DNA from: Tsukamurella sp. 8F
GTDB lineage: Bacteria > Actinomycetota > Actinomycetes > Mycobacteriales > Mycobacteriaceae
DNA: 64,000 nucleotides
Assembly: GCF_029167375.1 (NCBI RefSeq)
Contig: NZ_JARFTP010000007.1
Coordinates: 62,001 to 126,000 of the forward strand
Direction of reading: 5' to 3'
Shown here one piece after another: positions 16,588-25,604 of this stretch (the stretch's first letter is position 1; every line of letters begins with the position of its first letter). The translations under genes and the position numbers were made by a program. The notes below the pieces were generated by a model that was given only the letters and a program-made list of their open reading frames with translations, searched no databases and was not told where the DNA came from.

Positions 16588-17778
16588 ATGACCATCCACG
16601 ACCATCGCGCCGCCCCGGTGGCAAGCCGAGAACGCATCCTGACCCCAGACCTCGTCCGCGGCGCGATGCTGCTGTTCATCGCTCTCGCCAACGCGGGGAA
16701 TGTCGCCTTCGCCGGCCAACCCGGCCTCGAGCCCGATCCACACAGCCTCCCCGGACGAATCCTGAACATCTGCATGGTGCTGTTCGTCGACAGCCGCGCC
16801 TACCCTGTTTTCGCGGTGATGTTCGGCTACGGCCTCGTGCAGCTGGCCGCGCACTGCACCGTGAGAGGAGTCGCGCCGCGCCGGATCCTGCTGCGCCGCA
16901 ACGCCTGGCTCGTCGTGTTCGGCGCAGTGCACGCGGTACTGCTGTATTTCGGCGACTTCCTCGGCGCCTACGGCATCGTCGGGCTGGTGGCGACGGTACT
17001 GTTGCTGCCGCGGTCCGAGCGGTTCCATCGGCTGGTCCTGGTCGTCTGGGCGATCCAGACGGCGTACCTGGTACTCACGGCGTCCTCGGCCACCGGCCTG
17101 CACGGGGGCGATGCCACGTTGGTGAACTCGCCGAATCCCTCACTTGCAGCGACCACTTACGTCGGCTCGCTCGTACACCGGCTACAGGAGTGGCCGGTCC
17201 ACACGCTGACGGTTCTGCCCTTCATCGTGGTGGTGTGGCTCGGAATGTGGGCGGCCAAGCGGCAGATTCTGGAACACCCGGAGCGGCACCGTCGGCTGCT
17301 CGTTTCGACAGCGACCGTGGCGCTTACTATCACGTTCCTCGGCGCGCTGCCCTACGCGCTGGTCGCCGGAGGCCTCGTGCACCTCGACCAGGGATCCGTC
17401 GAACTCGTCGCCAGGCTGCATGCGGTGAGCGGAGAGTACGGCGGGCCCGGCTACGTGGCGCTGTTCGCGCTCGTGGCCACCCGACTCACCCGGCGCGCAC
17501 GGTCGGCTGGCCGGCCGCAGAACCCGGTCGTCAAGGCGGTCGCGGCGCTGGGCAGGAACTCGTTGTCGGGCTATCTGTTTCAGTCGGTGGCGTGGATGCT
17601 GCTGCTGTCACCGCTAGCGTGGCAGCTGACACGATACGGTGACCGCGCGCTGGTCGCAGCCGCCGTGGCGGTCGCGGTGTGGGCGACGACGGTGTTCGTC
17701 GCCTGGTGCCTCGACTCGGCTGGACGGCGCGGCCCGGCCGAGGTGGCACTTCGCCGACTGGTCTACGGGCGACGGTAG
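16588..17778 (+). CDS. DUF418-family multi-pass membrane protein
   Basis: 396 residues with about nine hydrophobic segments. Features of DUF418 proteins are present: the N-terminal ERILTPDLVRGAMLLFIALAN, the loop LFVDSRAYPVFAVMFGYGLV, and the C-terminal block with LGRNSLSGYLFQSVAWMLLL. Some DUF418 relatives belong to the acyltransferase-3 clan, but no function is established. The start is the ATG preceded by GAAGGTGG. It is followed after 11 bp by a histidine kinase and response regulator and is probably in one operon with them. The 274 bp upstream hold no gene that I can support. Confidence 0.8.
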   Translation: MTIHDHRAAPVASRERILTPDLVRGAMLLFIALANAGNVAFAGQPGLEPDPHSLPGRILNICMVLFVDSRAYPVFAVMFGYGLVQLAAHCTVRGVAPRRILLRRNAWLVVFGAVHAVLLYFGDFLGAYGIVGLVATVLLLPRSERFHRLVLVVWAIQTAYLVLTASSATGLHGGDATLVNSPNPSLAATTYVGSLVHRLQEWPVHTLTVLPFIVVVWLGMWAAKRQILEHPERHRRLLVSTATVALTITFLGALPYALVAGGLVHLDQGSVELVARLHAVSGEYGGPGYVALFALVATRLTRRARSAGRPQNPVVKAVAALGRNSLSGYLFQSVAWMLLLSPLAWQLTRYGDRALVAAAVAVAVWATTVFVAWCLDSAGRRGPAEVALRRLVYGRR

Positions 17779-17789
17779 GGAGGACGACG

Positions 17790-18842
17790 GTGACGGAAGC
17801 GCTATTGCGGCGCGCCGCAGGGGCAGTCGCGCGACGAGCGACCACCGACCGACCGACGCATCTGCTCACCCTGGCGGTCCTCGCCGTCGGCGGCCTCGCC
17901 ACTGTCGTCTCCCTCGCGACGGGCGAATTCTGGTTTCGATGGGTGTGGTTCGGGCTCGTCATCGCGCTCGCGGCCCAGTTCGCGCTGCGGCTGGCGTGGA
18001 CTGCGCGCCCAGGGGCCGAACGACCGCTCGCGGTCCACGGGGCGATAGCGACGGTGATGGCATCGGCCGACTTCATGGCGTGGGTACTGTCCGGTGGCGG
18101 CTTCTTCTGGCCGATCTTCGTCGTCGCCACGCTGTGCGCCACGGTCGGGACGCACCTGTGGGCCGTCTCGTCGACGGCGGGCGCGGGCTCCGAGCTCGCC
18201 GCGCGGGTCGAGACGATGGCGCGAGGCCGCCGCCGCGCCGCCGCCGACGAGGCCGTGACGCTGCAACGCATCGAACGGGACCTGCACGACGGACCGCAGG
18301 CGCGGCTGATCGCCCTGAGCATGTCGGCCGCACTCGCCGAGGACGCGGTGCGTTCGGATCCCGACGAGGCGGAGCGACTCCTCCGCGACGTCCGGGGCGC
18401 AGCGGCGACTGTGATCGAAGAACTGCGCTCGGTCATGCGCGCGATCCGCCCACCGGTGCTCGCCGACCGTGGGCTCGTCGGGGCCGTCCGGGCGTTGGCA
18501 CTGGACCTCCCGCTCGAGGTCGCGGTCGACGCCGACGACACCGCAGAGGTTCCAGCCGCGATCGAGCCTGTCGCCTACTTCTGCATCGCGGAGTGTCTCA
18601 CCAACGTGGCCAAGCATTCCGGTGCGGCCGCCGCCCGCGTGACGATCCGCCTCGCGGACGCGGCGCTGACGGTCACCGTAGTCGACGACGGACGGGGCGG
18701 GGCTAGGGTCGGGGCCGGCAGCGGCCTCACAGGGTTGCGCGAGCGCCTGGAGCCGTTCGGCGGCACGCTGAGAGTGTCGAGTCCCGGCGGCGGACCGACG
18801 ACGGTGACCATCACCGTCCCCACCGACGACGGAGCCTTCTAG
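17790..18842 (+). CDS. NarL-type sensor histidine kinase
   Basis: 350 residues. About four transmembrane helices occupy residues 25-125 with almost no extracellular loop, so it probably senses a membrane or intramembrane signal. The HisKA_3 dimerisation domain has LQRIERDLHDGPQARLIALS, with the phosphorylated His near residue 166; the ATPase domain shows CLTNVAKHSGA (N box) and VVDDGRGGARVGAGSGLTG (G box). The GTG start has GGGAGG upstream. Its stop codon directly abuts the ATG of the response regulator, and the DUF418 gene lies just before it. Confidence 0.9.
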   Translation: MTEALLRRAAGAVARRATTDRPTHLLTLAVLAVGGLATVVSLATGEFWFRWVWFGLVIALAAQFALRLAWTARPGAERPLAVHGAIATVMASADFMAWVLSGGGFFWPIFVVATLCATVGTHLWAVSSTAGAGSELAARVETMARGRRRAAADEAVTLQRIERDLHDGPQARLIALSMSAALAEDAVRSDPDEAERLLRDVRGAAATVIEELRSVMRAIRPPVLADRGLVGAVRALALDLPLEVAVDADDTAEVPAAIEPVAYFCIAECLTNVAKHSGAAAARVTIRLADAALTVTVVDDGRGGARVGAGSGLTGLRERLEPFGGTLRVSSPGGGPTTVTITVPTDDGAF

Positions 18843-19487
18843 ATGCGGATCGTGCTCGGTGAGGACAGCCACCTGTTGCGCGCCGGTCTGGCTGCGATGT
18901 TCACCGCCCAGGGGTGGGACGTGGTCGCGCAGGCGGGATCCGGACCCGAACTGCTCACCGCCATGCTCGACCACAGGCCCGATCTATCGATCGTGGATGT
19001 CCGGATGCCACCGAGCTTCACCGACGAAGGACTACGCGCCGCACTGCGAGCGCGCGCCGAGGTGCCGGGTCTCCCCGTGATGGTGCTGTCGCAGTATGTC
19101 GAGCAGCTGTACGCCCGCGAATTGCTCGCCGACGCCTCCGGCGCCATCGGCTATCTGCTCAAGGACCGAGTCACCGACGTCACCCGGTTCATCGACGCCG
19201 CACGGCAGGTCGCGAGCGGCGGCACGGTACTGGACCCCACGGTGGTGTCGCGGATCGTGGGCGGGCAGGCGCCGGGCGGCCGGCTCGCCTCCCTGACCGC
19301 TCGGGAGCGCGAGGTCCTCGAGTACATGGCACAGGGCCACTCCAACGCAGCGATCGGGCGCGAGTTGTTCATCACCGAGAAGTCGGTCGCCAAGCACACC
19401 AACAGCATCTTCGCCAAGCTCGGCCTGCAGGATTCGTCCGACAGCAACCGCCGGGTGCGCGCCGTACTCGCATTCCTCCAACGCTGA
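18843..19487 (+). CDS. NarL/LuxR-family response regulator
   Basis: 214 residues. The receiver domain has the acidic pair (LGEDSH) and phospho-acceptor Asp 52 in LSIVDVRMP, with the conserved Lys in LLKDRV. The C-terminal LuxR helix-turn-helix is LTAREREVLEYMAQGHSNA followed by AIGRELFITEKSVAKHTNSI. Start and preceding stop are contiguous (TAGATG), so it is translationally coupled to its kinase. The two proteins make a complete phosphorelay; the likely first target is their own operon with the DUF418 membrane protein. Confidence 0.92.
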   Translation: MRIVLGEDSHLLRAGLAAMFTAQGWDVVAQAGSGPELLTAMLDHRPDLSIVDVRMPPSFTDEGLRAALRARAEVPGLPVMVLSQYVEQLYARELLADASGAIGYLLKDRVTDVTRFIDAARQVASGGTVLDPTVVSRIVGGQAPGGRLASLTAREREVLEYMAQGHSNAAIGRELFITEKSVAKHTNSIFAKLGLQDSSDSNRRVRAVLAFLQR

Positions 19488-19495
19488 GGAGGTCG

Positions 19496-19957
19496 CTACA
19501 AGTCGCCGCGGGACAGCCGCGCGGTGTGCCGCCGGAGGATGTCGGTGGTGGCTCGCTGGAAGTCGGAGATCGCCTGCTGCTGTTCCGGCGTGAACCTCTC
19601 GTCGAGCATGCCGGCCATGTCTGCACCGAGGGGCCCGAACACATCGGCGAGCTGTCGATCCAACGCCGGGTCGGGCTTGAGTGTCACCAGTATTCGTCGA
19701 CGGTCCTGTGAGTCGGGTGCGCGCTCCGCGAAGCCCCGACGTACGAGCCGATCGACGAGCCCGGTGACCGCGCCCGACGTGAGACCGGTGTGTTCGACCA
19801 GTTGCGACGCGGAGACGGGGCCGAGTCTGCGCAAGACGTCCAACGTCTTGCGCTCGACTGCGGTGAGGCCCAGCGACCGGCCGACGGCCTCGTGGAACAT
19901 CACCACCGCCGTGATGAATTCACGTCCCAGCAGTTCTCCGGGGGTGGGATCGGGCAC
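19496..19957 (-). CDS. MarR-family transcriptional regulator
   Basis: 153 residues with a MarR winged helix: LDVLRRLGPVSASQLVEHTG, LTSGAVTGLVDRLVRRGF and a wing with RAPDSQDRRRILVTL, the DxRR-type wing characteristic of the family. It is divergent from a conserved membrane protein gene across 51 bp that include an inverted repeat, and convergent with the response regulator gene. It most likely represses the membrane protein gene. Confidence 0.88.
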   Translation of the reverse strand: MPDPTPGELLGREFITAVVMFHEAVGRSLGLTAVERKTLDVLRRLGPVSASQLVEHTGLTSGAVTGLVDRLVRRGFAERAPDSQDRRRILVTLKPDPALDRQLADVFGPLGADMAGMLDERFTPEQQQAISDFQRATTDILRRHTARLSRGDL

Positions 19958-19987
19958 GTCCCCGATGTTATCTCAGCCGTTCGTTAT

Positions 19988-20017
19988 CTTAGTTGCTACA
20001 ATATCTTTGTGACTAAG
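19988..20017. promoter_or_regulatory. Inverted repeat between MarR gene and membrane protein gene
   Basis: CTTAGT at 19988-19993 and ACTAAG at 20012-20017 form a dyad, with AT-rich sequence inside that also holds TAGTTGCTACAATA, a MarR-like TTGC/ACAA pattern. The region is the only AT-rich stretch nearby and overlaps the GTG start of the membrane protein, so it may contain promoter and operator together. Confidence 0.5.
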
Positions 20018-20974
20018 TTATTTGCTGGTCCCGTTCTCCGCCTCTACGTGCTGGCACCTCTGATCGGTGAGTTCTTCCTCGGCGACTTCCCTGTGGTGCT
20101 TCTCCCGTTGCTCGTCGTGCTGGCGCCCTGGTACGGCGCAGCCGCGCTGCTGATCCGTGAGGTCGCACGCCGGCGTGGACTCGGATGGCCGTCTATCGCC
20201 GCGCTCGCGCTGGCGTGGGCCGTCGTCGGTGAGGGACTGCTCGGGCAGTCGCTGTTCAATCCCGGCTACGCGGGCGCGCACCTACTCGACCGTGGCTACG
20301 TACCCGCTCTCGGGATAGGCGCTACATGGACCGTGTTCGTGCTCTCCATCCATGTGGCGTTCAGCATGTGCCTGCCGATCGGCATCGTCGAGCTGGGGAT
20401 GCCCGACCACCACCGACCGCTTCTGAGGCGTCGCGGCATCGGCGTGTGTGTCTTGTTGCTACTGGTCGGCGCCGTGGTCACCTTCTCCACCGCTTACCAG
20501 ACCTGGGGTCACTTCACCGCCTCGTGGCCTCACCTGCTCGGCGCGGCCGTCGTCGCGGTCGTGCTGATCGCCGTCGCGCTGTACGCACCAGCGCGTGCGG
20601 GCCACGGTGCTTCCAGCGCAGCACGCACGACATCGCCCGCAGACCTGTTCGCGATCCTGTTCGCATGCGGGGCAGCGCTGCTCGGCGGGGTCCGACTTCC
20701 GACTGCAGTCGGTCTTGTCACGATGGCCGGCGGCGTCCTCAGCGCGCTGGGCGTGTTCGCGGTGTGGGTGCGCCGTCGGCGGTGGACCGATCGACATTCG
20801 CTGGCGGCGATCGCCGCAGGTCTCCTCACGTACGGCTGGTCGGCACCGATCCGGTTGTGGGGGCACACCACCGCCGATCACGTTCTGGCGGTTGCCAGCG
20901 GCGCGCTGTACATCCTCGCCGAGCTGGCGGTCATCGCGTGGCTGCATCGGGTCATCGCACGACGCGGCGAGTGA
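20009..20974 (+). CDS. Conserved multi-pass membrane protein of unknown function
   Basis: 321 residues, about eight transmembrane helices. The N-terminal half matches a widespread uncharacterised family: LRLYVLAPLIGEFFLGD, then YGAAALLIREVARRRGLGWP, then ALAWAVVGEGLLGQSLFNP, and VFVLSIHVAFSMCLPIGIVE. The conserved charged residues within or next to helices (REVARR, GEG, IH) suggest an enzymatic or transport role, but none is known. The GTG start overlaps the operator-like inverted repeat. Control by the divergent MarR protein is likely. Confidence 0.7.
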   Translation: MTKLFAGPVLRLYVLAPLIGEFFLGDFPVVLLPLLVVLAPWYGAAALLIREVARRRGLGWPSIAALALAWAVVGEGLLGQSLFNPGYAGAHLLDRGYVPALGIGATWTVFVLSIHVAFSMCLPIGIVELGMPDHHRPLLRRRGIGVCVLLLLVGAVVTFSTAYQTWGHFTASWPHLLGAAVVAVVLIAVALYAPARAGHGASSAARTTSPADLFAILFACGAALLGGVRLPTAVGLVTMAGGVLSALGVFAVWVRRRRWTDRHSLAAIAAGLLTYGWSAPIRLWGHTTADHVLAVASGALYILAELAVIAWLHRVIARRGE

Positions 20975-21060
20975 CGCAGCTGTGGGAACGTCGTCGAACC
21001 CCGGGCGGCATCTCGACCAACGCTGTATGCAAGCGTGTCCTCATCGGAAGGAGAAAGTGC

Positions 21061-21606
21061 ATGTGCCCCGACCCATCTGCCGAGATCCGCTTCGACTCCC
21101 CCACCACCCGCGACCATTCCGCCCTGCGCGCCATGGCGCGCCGATCGTTCGCCGAGACCTTCGCGCACCTATACGCGGCCGATGACTTCGAGCGATTCCT
21201 CGACCAGAACTACGGCCCCGGCGGGACCATGGAGCGGGACCTGAACGACCCAGCCGTGCAATGGCTCTCAGCATTCCATGAATCGGTGCCCGTCGGCTAC
21301 GCGAAGCTGACCCCCCTCCGTGCGCCGGCCTCCCACCCACTGCCAGGCGCCGTGGAGCTACAGCAGATCTACGTTCTCCAGCCGTGGCACGGGGAAGGCG
21401 TCGCGGACCACCTCATGCAATGGGCACTCGACCGCGCCGCCGAACAGCATGCTCCCGAGATCTACCTCACCGTGTTCGATCACAACGAACGCGCAAAGCA
21501 CTTCTACCGCCGGCACGGCTTCGTCGAGGTCGGCCGATGCACGTTCCGTCTCGGCGACAGGGTCGATGACGACCGGATATGGCGACGGCGGGCGACAGGC
21601 GACTAG
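21061..21606 (+). CDS. GNAT-family N-acetyltransferase
   Basis: 181 residues. The acetyl-CoA-binding region reads VELQQIYVLQPWHGEGVADH (motif A, with Q/R-x-x-G-x-G/A altered to WHGEGVA) and the C-terminal motif B is YLTVFDHNERAKHFYRRHGF. It would acetylate an amine of unknown identity. GGAAGGAG lies upstream of the ATG. It is a stand-alone gene, convergent with the following MarR gene. Confidence 0.82.
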   Translation: MCPDPSAEIRFDSPTTRDHSALRAMARRSFAETFAHLYAADDFERFLDQNYGPGGTMERDLNDPAVQWLSAFHESVPVGYAKLTPLRAPASHPLPGAVELQQIYVLQPWHGEGVADHLMQWALDRAAEQHAPEIYLTVFDHNERAKHFYRRHGFVEVGRCTFRLGDRVDDDRIWRRRATGD

Positions 21607-21710
21607 TAGCGGCATCCTGCTAGCGGACCGCGGCCGGTGCGATGTCCCTGGTTCACGGCATTCGATCCGGCCTCAGGGCAGGAATGGGTCATGACCGCGA
21701 AGACACCGCA

Positions 21711-22226
21711 CTATTGCCGCGTGTTGTGGATCAGTCGTTGCAGCACCTTGACGGTGGTCGCATAGTCCACATCATCGATCCCGTCGTGGATCAGGGCTCT
21801 GATCGGTCCCGCGGCACCGGCCCATTCCTCGCGGGCAGCCTCGCCCGCCGATGTAATCCTCAGCCGACCACCATCCGTGGTCAATAGCCCGCGCTCTACG
21901 AGGACCGCAGCCTCGGCGGCAAGATCGTCTTCCTGCCGCAGGTACGAGGACATCGCGGTTACCAGTTCCGGCACTGTCTGTCCGCGCTCGTTCATGGCCA
22001 GGTCTTTAGGAGACAGATGCCGAAGCAGCCAGAACTGCGGTTGCGTGAAACCGCGGCGTCTCTGTTGCACGCGCGTGAACGCGATGACCGATTCGTAGGC
22101 GAGACGCGTCCAGTACGCCGCCGGCTCCGAGGCCAACTCCGGTTGGGCCTCAGTCGAATTCGTGCGAGAGAGGGAAGGTCCGCTCGACGTGTGGTCGGTG
22201 CTGTCCGGATTCATGCCAGTTACCAT
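21711..22226 (-). CDS. MarR-family transcriptional regulator
   Basis: 171 residues with an N-terminal Ser/Thr-rich tail of about 30 residues and a winged-helix body: YESVIAFTRVQQRRRGFTQ, FWLLRHLSPKDL and a long C-terminal helix ending HDGIDDVDYATTVKVLQRL. The turn-helix DNA-recognition part is less canonical than in the other MarR genes here. I chose the ATG at 22226 because GGAG lies ten bases upstream. It is divergent from an HxlR-type gene across 77 bp with a strong dyad. Confidence 0.75.
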   Translation of the reverse strand: MVTGMNPDSTDHTSSGPSLSRTNSTEAQPELASEPAAYWTRLAYESVIAFTRVQQRRRGFTQPQFWLLRHLSPKDLAMNERGQTVPELVTAMSSYLRQEDDLAAEAAVLVERGLLTTDGGRLRITSAGEAAREEWAGAAGPIRALIHDGIDDVDYATTVKVLQRLIHNTRQ

Positions 22227-22238
22227 ACGAGTGACTCT

Positions 22239-22254
22239 CCTACCACTTGGTAGG
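22239..22254. promoter_or_regulatory. CCTACCA-CT-TGGTAGG operator dyad
   Basis: A 16-bp dyad with perfect seven-base arms lies between the divergent MarR and HxlR genes; a further half-site, TTGGTAGG, follows at 22263-22270. Either regulator could bind it. Confidence 0.7.
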
Positions 22255-22303
22255 TGTGCCGATTGGTAGGCGCGGCCAGGAACGAAGAACGAAGAACACG
22301 ACG

Positions 22304-22654
22304 ATGGCACGGGCGAGCTGGGGCTCCGACCACGCTGGCGGTTGTGTCCAGTTCGGCGCAGACTGTCACGTTCGGCTTGGGGCCGAACTACTCGCGCACA
22401 CCTGGGATCCTGTTCTGATCGCGGTGCTCCGCGGCGGTCCCCGTCGGCGGCGCGACCTGATGGCAACCATCGGAGGCATCAGCGACAAGGCGCTTCACCA
22501 GTCGCTCAATCGGCTGCTGAAGCGCGGGCTGGTGGCGCGCGTCGAAGAAGAAGAGATCCGCTACGAGCTCACCGAGCTGGGATGGTCCTTCGCCGACGGG
22601 CCGGTTCGCGTTCTGGCGTACTGGGCCTATGACCACGCCTCGGACCTCGCATGA
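22304..22654 (+). CDS. HxlR-family winged-helix regulator
   Basis: 116 residues, the usual HxlR length. The helix-turn-helix shows AHTWDPVLIAVLRGGPRRRR, DLMATIGGISDKALHQSLNR and LLKRGLVARVEEEEIRYELT, i.e. the HxlR arrangement with an upstream Cys (CHVRLGAELL) that in some relatives senses oxidants or aldehydes. The ATG is chosen because homologous sequence begins there. It is divergent from the MarR gene, with a strong dyad between. Confidence 0.82.
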   Translation: MARASWGSDHAGGCVQFGADCHVRLGAELLAHTWDPVLIAVLRGGPRRRRDLMATIGGISDKALHQSLNRLLKRGLVARVEEEEIRYELTELGWSFADGPVRVLAYWAYDHASDLA

Positions 22655-24527
22655 AACGACATCGAGGCACGGCCTGTGCACCATCGGCGCGGCTGGCCAT
22701 ACCGCCGTCCAGATGCTCCGACCCCGCTGAGCCGCATCCCGCTGGCCGGAGTACCGATCGTGTCGATCGTCCACGTCATGGCGCCCCTTCGCCTCCGTCG
22801 ACCCCGGCCCACCGCACCCAGCCTGATCTTGCAGCCACGCCGCTGCGGATGACAGCGTGTATCAGGCGCGCCCCGTTCGCCGATGTTCACCACATGGCAG
22901 TCGATGGGTGGGGAAAACGCCGTCGGTCCGCCGAACTGTTCGCGTTCCCCGGGCGACTGGTGGCAGCAGCCGAGTCGCGCTGGATGTTCGCCACGCCCGC
23001 CGCGCAGCACTACCGCTATTCGATCAAGGACGCCGCTGGAAGCACCGTCGGCGAAGACTTCGACGCCCGCTTCAACGCCTGCTCCCGCACCCGCTCGGGT
23101 GTTCTCGGATGCCAGATCGGGAACGCCTTCTACACCGTCGATCTCACGACCGGATCGCGAGTGCGACTGGCCTCAATACCTGCCGCGGATGAGGCGCACC
23201 GGCCCGTTCCGCTGTCCGACGGATGGGTGCTCGGCGGCCACGACGGCTGGCGCGTCGTCTCCGAATCGGGCGGGGAGATGGCGGGCACCCGAGGGCGAGA
23301 ACGTCGATCCCACACCGTCCTACGCGAAAGACGGCATCGCACCGGTCGTCGTCACCTACTAACCGACGACCGACCACCGTCGGGTTCGCTCCGCCGATAC
23401 CGGTGACAGCCTCGTCGAAATGTGCCTGCTCGATCACCCTGCTCGCCGGTGGGTTCGCAACCGAGACGGCCACAGAGACGATCCTGTACGCGACAGACGG
23501 CCGCAAGACCGCAACGCTCGACTCCGAAGCACGTCCGATCGGCGGAGGCACCGAAGTACTGATCGGAATACCTCAGGAGAAGGTCGACGCCGGGCCGTCC
23601 CGCTACCGCGTACGCACCCTCGACGGCCGGGTCCTGTGGGAGGGGAAGTCGACCAACGGACCGCCACGGGCGTGCGGCGACTGGCTGCTGGCACCGGACG
23701 GCGTGATCTCCATATATGACGGCGTTCGCGTCGTCTCACCTGGCGACGGTTCTGGCCTCTACGCCTGCCTCGGAGCGGGCAGGGATTGGATCGCCATGCC
23801 CGACAGGGTGATCGTGACCAACGGACGAAGTTGGCAGCCGACTTCCGGAACGCTCGACCTCGTCGATGGGCGGCTGGTCAATACCGTCGCGGACACCAGC
23901 GCGGGAGCGAAGGCCGTCGTCGTGTACTCGCCGACCGAGCCCGCAGCAGCCGCTGTGCCGGAGTTGGTCACTGCCCCGGATTTCATGGTGACGTTGCATT
24001 TCACGTCCCTCACGACTATCGGCGGGGCCGGCGCGACGGAGATCGCCCGCGTCTCGTACGACCCCACGACGCGCCGCTGGCTTGTGGGCGCCGACAGCAT
24101 CATTCAGGCTGGTCGGTCTACGGTCCGTTCTCCGGCACGGGAGACATTCGCCGTTTCCGATCGAGGAGATGTGACCGCGACGTTGCCCACGGACACCCGC
24201 GCCGTCTCACCATGCGGGCCGTATTCGATCGGTCTCGACGACGACGTCGCCCGGGTCGTCGTGCGCCGCGAAGACGGTGGCGTGGTCCATATCGGAAGCC
24301 AGCCCGACCCGGGCCACGTCGTCGCCGCGGGATATCGATGCGTCGGCTACTCCGACGATCACCTGGCACTCGCCCCACCGAACGGGCAGGGGATCATCCT
24401 GCTGCCGTTGCACGCCCAAGCCCGCGCACTGAGCCTGCCGAAAGCTACCGGGTTCACCTCGGGAAGGCCGTTCGCAGTCACCCCCCGCACGCCGACGATC
24501 ACGGTCTACCCCGTGGTCCGGCAATGA
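22651..24527 (+). pseudogene. Decayed gene for a beta-propeller-like protein of unknown function
   Basis: Protein-like sequence runs through three frames. Frame one carries FATPAAQHYRYSIKDAAGS to VLGGHDGWRVVSESGGE; near 23275 it continues in the next frame (WRAPEGENVDPTPSYAKDGI) up to an in-frame TAA at 23360-23362; from about 23440 it continues in the third frame (GGFATETATETILYATDGRK) to the stop at 24527. The long final part, with repeated short strands and Trp/Gly turns (RVLWEGKSTNGPP, GRDWIAMPDRVIVTNGRSW), looks like a repeat beta-structure. So two frameshifts and one nonsense codon separate what was probably one gene; sequencing error cannot be excluded. The intact function is not recognisable. 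Confidence 0.6.
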
Positions 24528-24566
24528 TCGACCGGGGACTCGGAGCCGCTGCGTCCATCCGTGCGG

Positions 24567-25274
24567 CTACGAACGGGAGGGGCGGTCCGGGGTGACGCGC
24601 TCGTGGGTCGTGAGGAGGATGTGGTCGAACGCTTCCCGTGCCGAACGAGGCATGAGCATCCCCCGTGATGCCTCCACATCCGCCAGGAGCTGCTCGGCGA
24701 TGTGTCTCACCTTCACATTGGCCTCCTGCGACCGCCACCGGAGGATGTCGAACGCGCGGTCGGCCGATACGCCGTAGACGAACGTGACGATCCCCTTGGC
24801 TCGATCGATCGCCTCCCGCGACGCGGTGTAGCGAGGCAGCACCACGCGCAGCGAGGAGCGGACCTCCGAGTCGATCGCTTCCGTGATATCGACGTATACG
24901 CCTTCGGATCCGATGACGCCCCCGTCGTCATACATCCGGTCCGCCACAACGACCATCTGATGCACGTCGCCTCGGGTGTCGACGATCCGGTGGCGGCTGG
25001 AGAAGGGAGAACCCGTGTCGATGGAGTTCCGGAGGTTCTCCGCAACGGCGGCGTAATCGTCCGGATGCTTATGCCTGAGCATGAGCTCGGTTGTGGGCGT
25101 GACGGTTCCCGGCTCGTAACCGTGCATCACGGCCACCTCGTCGGACCACTCCCACCGATCGTCGGCGAAGTAGAACCGGAACTGGCCGACTCGAGGTCGT
25201 CCGGCGCCCTTCCCCTGTGCTCGTCTGGTCGGTATAGGTGCATCGGCGTCATCGGGGATGGCCTCAAAAGGCAT
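24567..25274 (-). CDS. PAS domain protein with C-terminal ANTAR RNA-binding domain
   Basis: 235 residues. A PAS fold occupies about residues 25-145 (FYFADDRWEWSDEVAVMHGY, LMLRHKHPDDYAAV, RIVDTRGDVHQMVVVADRMY), and an ANTAR domain follows (SREAIDRAKGIVTFVYGVSA, DRAFDILRWRSQEANVKVRH). ANTAR proteins bind paired RNA hexaloop hairpins and act as antiterminators, here presumably gated by the PAS sensor. No matching RNA hairpin pair was identified nearby. The ATG at 25274 is chosen over an extension of 27 residues. It stands alone. Confidence 0.85.
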   Translation of the reverse strand: MPFEAIPDDADAPIPTRRAQGKGAGRPRVGQFRFYFADDRWEWSDEVAVMHGYEPGTVTPTTELMLRHKHPDDYAAVAENLRNSIDTGSPFSSRHRIVDTRGDVHQMVVVADRMYDDGGVIGSEGVYVDITEAIDSEVRSSLRVVLPRYTASREAIDRAKGIVTFVYGVSADRAFDILRWRSQEANVKVRHIAEQLLADVEASRGMLMPRSAREAFDHILLTTHERVTPDRPSRS

Positions 25275-25604
25275 GAAGCGACTCCTGAAACTGTTTGGTT
25301 TGTCATAGGAGCCCCCGTAGCGTGGGCCGGCATGCCGCACCGGTGCGGCGTGCAAGCCAGACTACTCCGGATCGGATGTCGGCGGCACCGAGCGTGACGC
25401 GACACCGCTCACATCAGTGGCTTACATCCTGCCTTGGGCCGCGGTCCCGATAGGGGTTGTCGCCGAAGCCATTCGCGAGACGGCGGATTCGGCCACGAGT
25501 TGTCGCGGCAGCGGACGTACGGCAGGTGTTGCCCGCTCGCGCCGACCACCCATAACCGACCACCAGATATTGCGTTTATTTCGATTATTCGCCAGACTGG
25601 CTGC
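25275..25604. other. Intergenic region between PAS-ANTAR gene and toxin-antitoxin pair
   Basis: About 330 bp with no supportable gene. It must hold the promoters of both flanking transcripts. The last 50 bases before the antitoxin ATG are conspicuously AT-rich (GATATTGCGTTTATTTCG at about 25566-25583), unlike the rest of the window, and are the likely toxin-antitoxin promoter. Confidence 0.5.
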
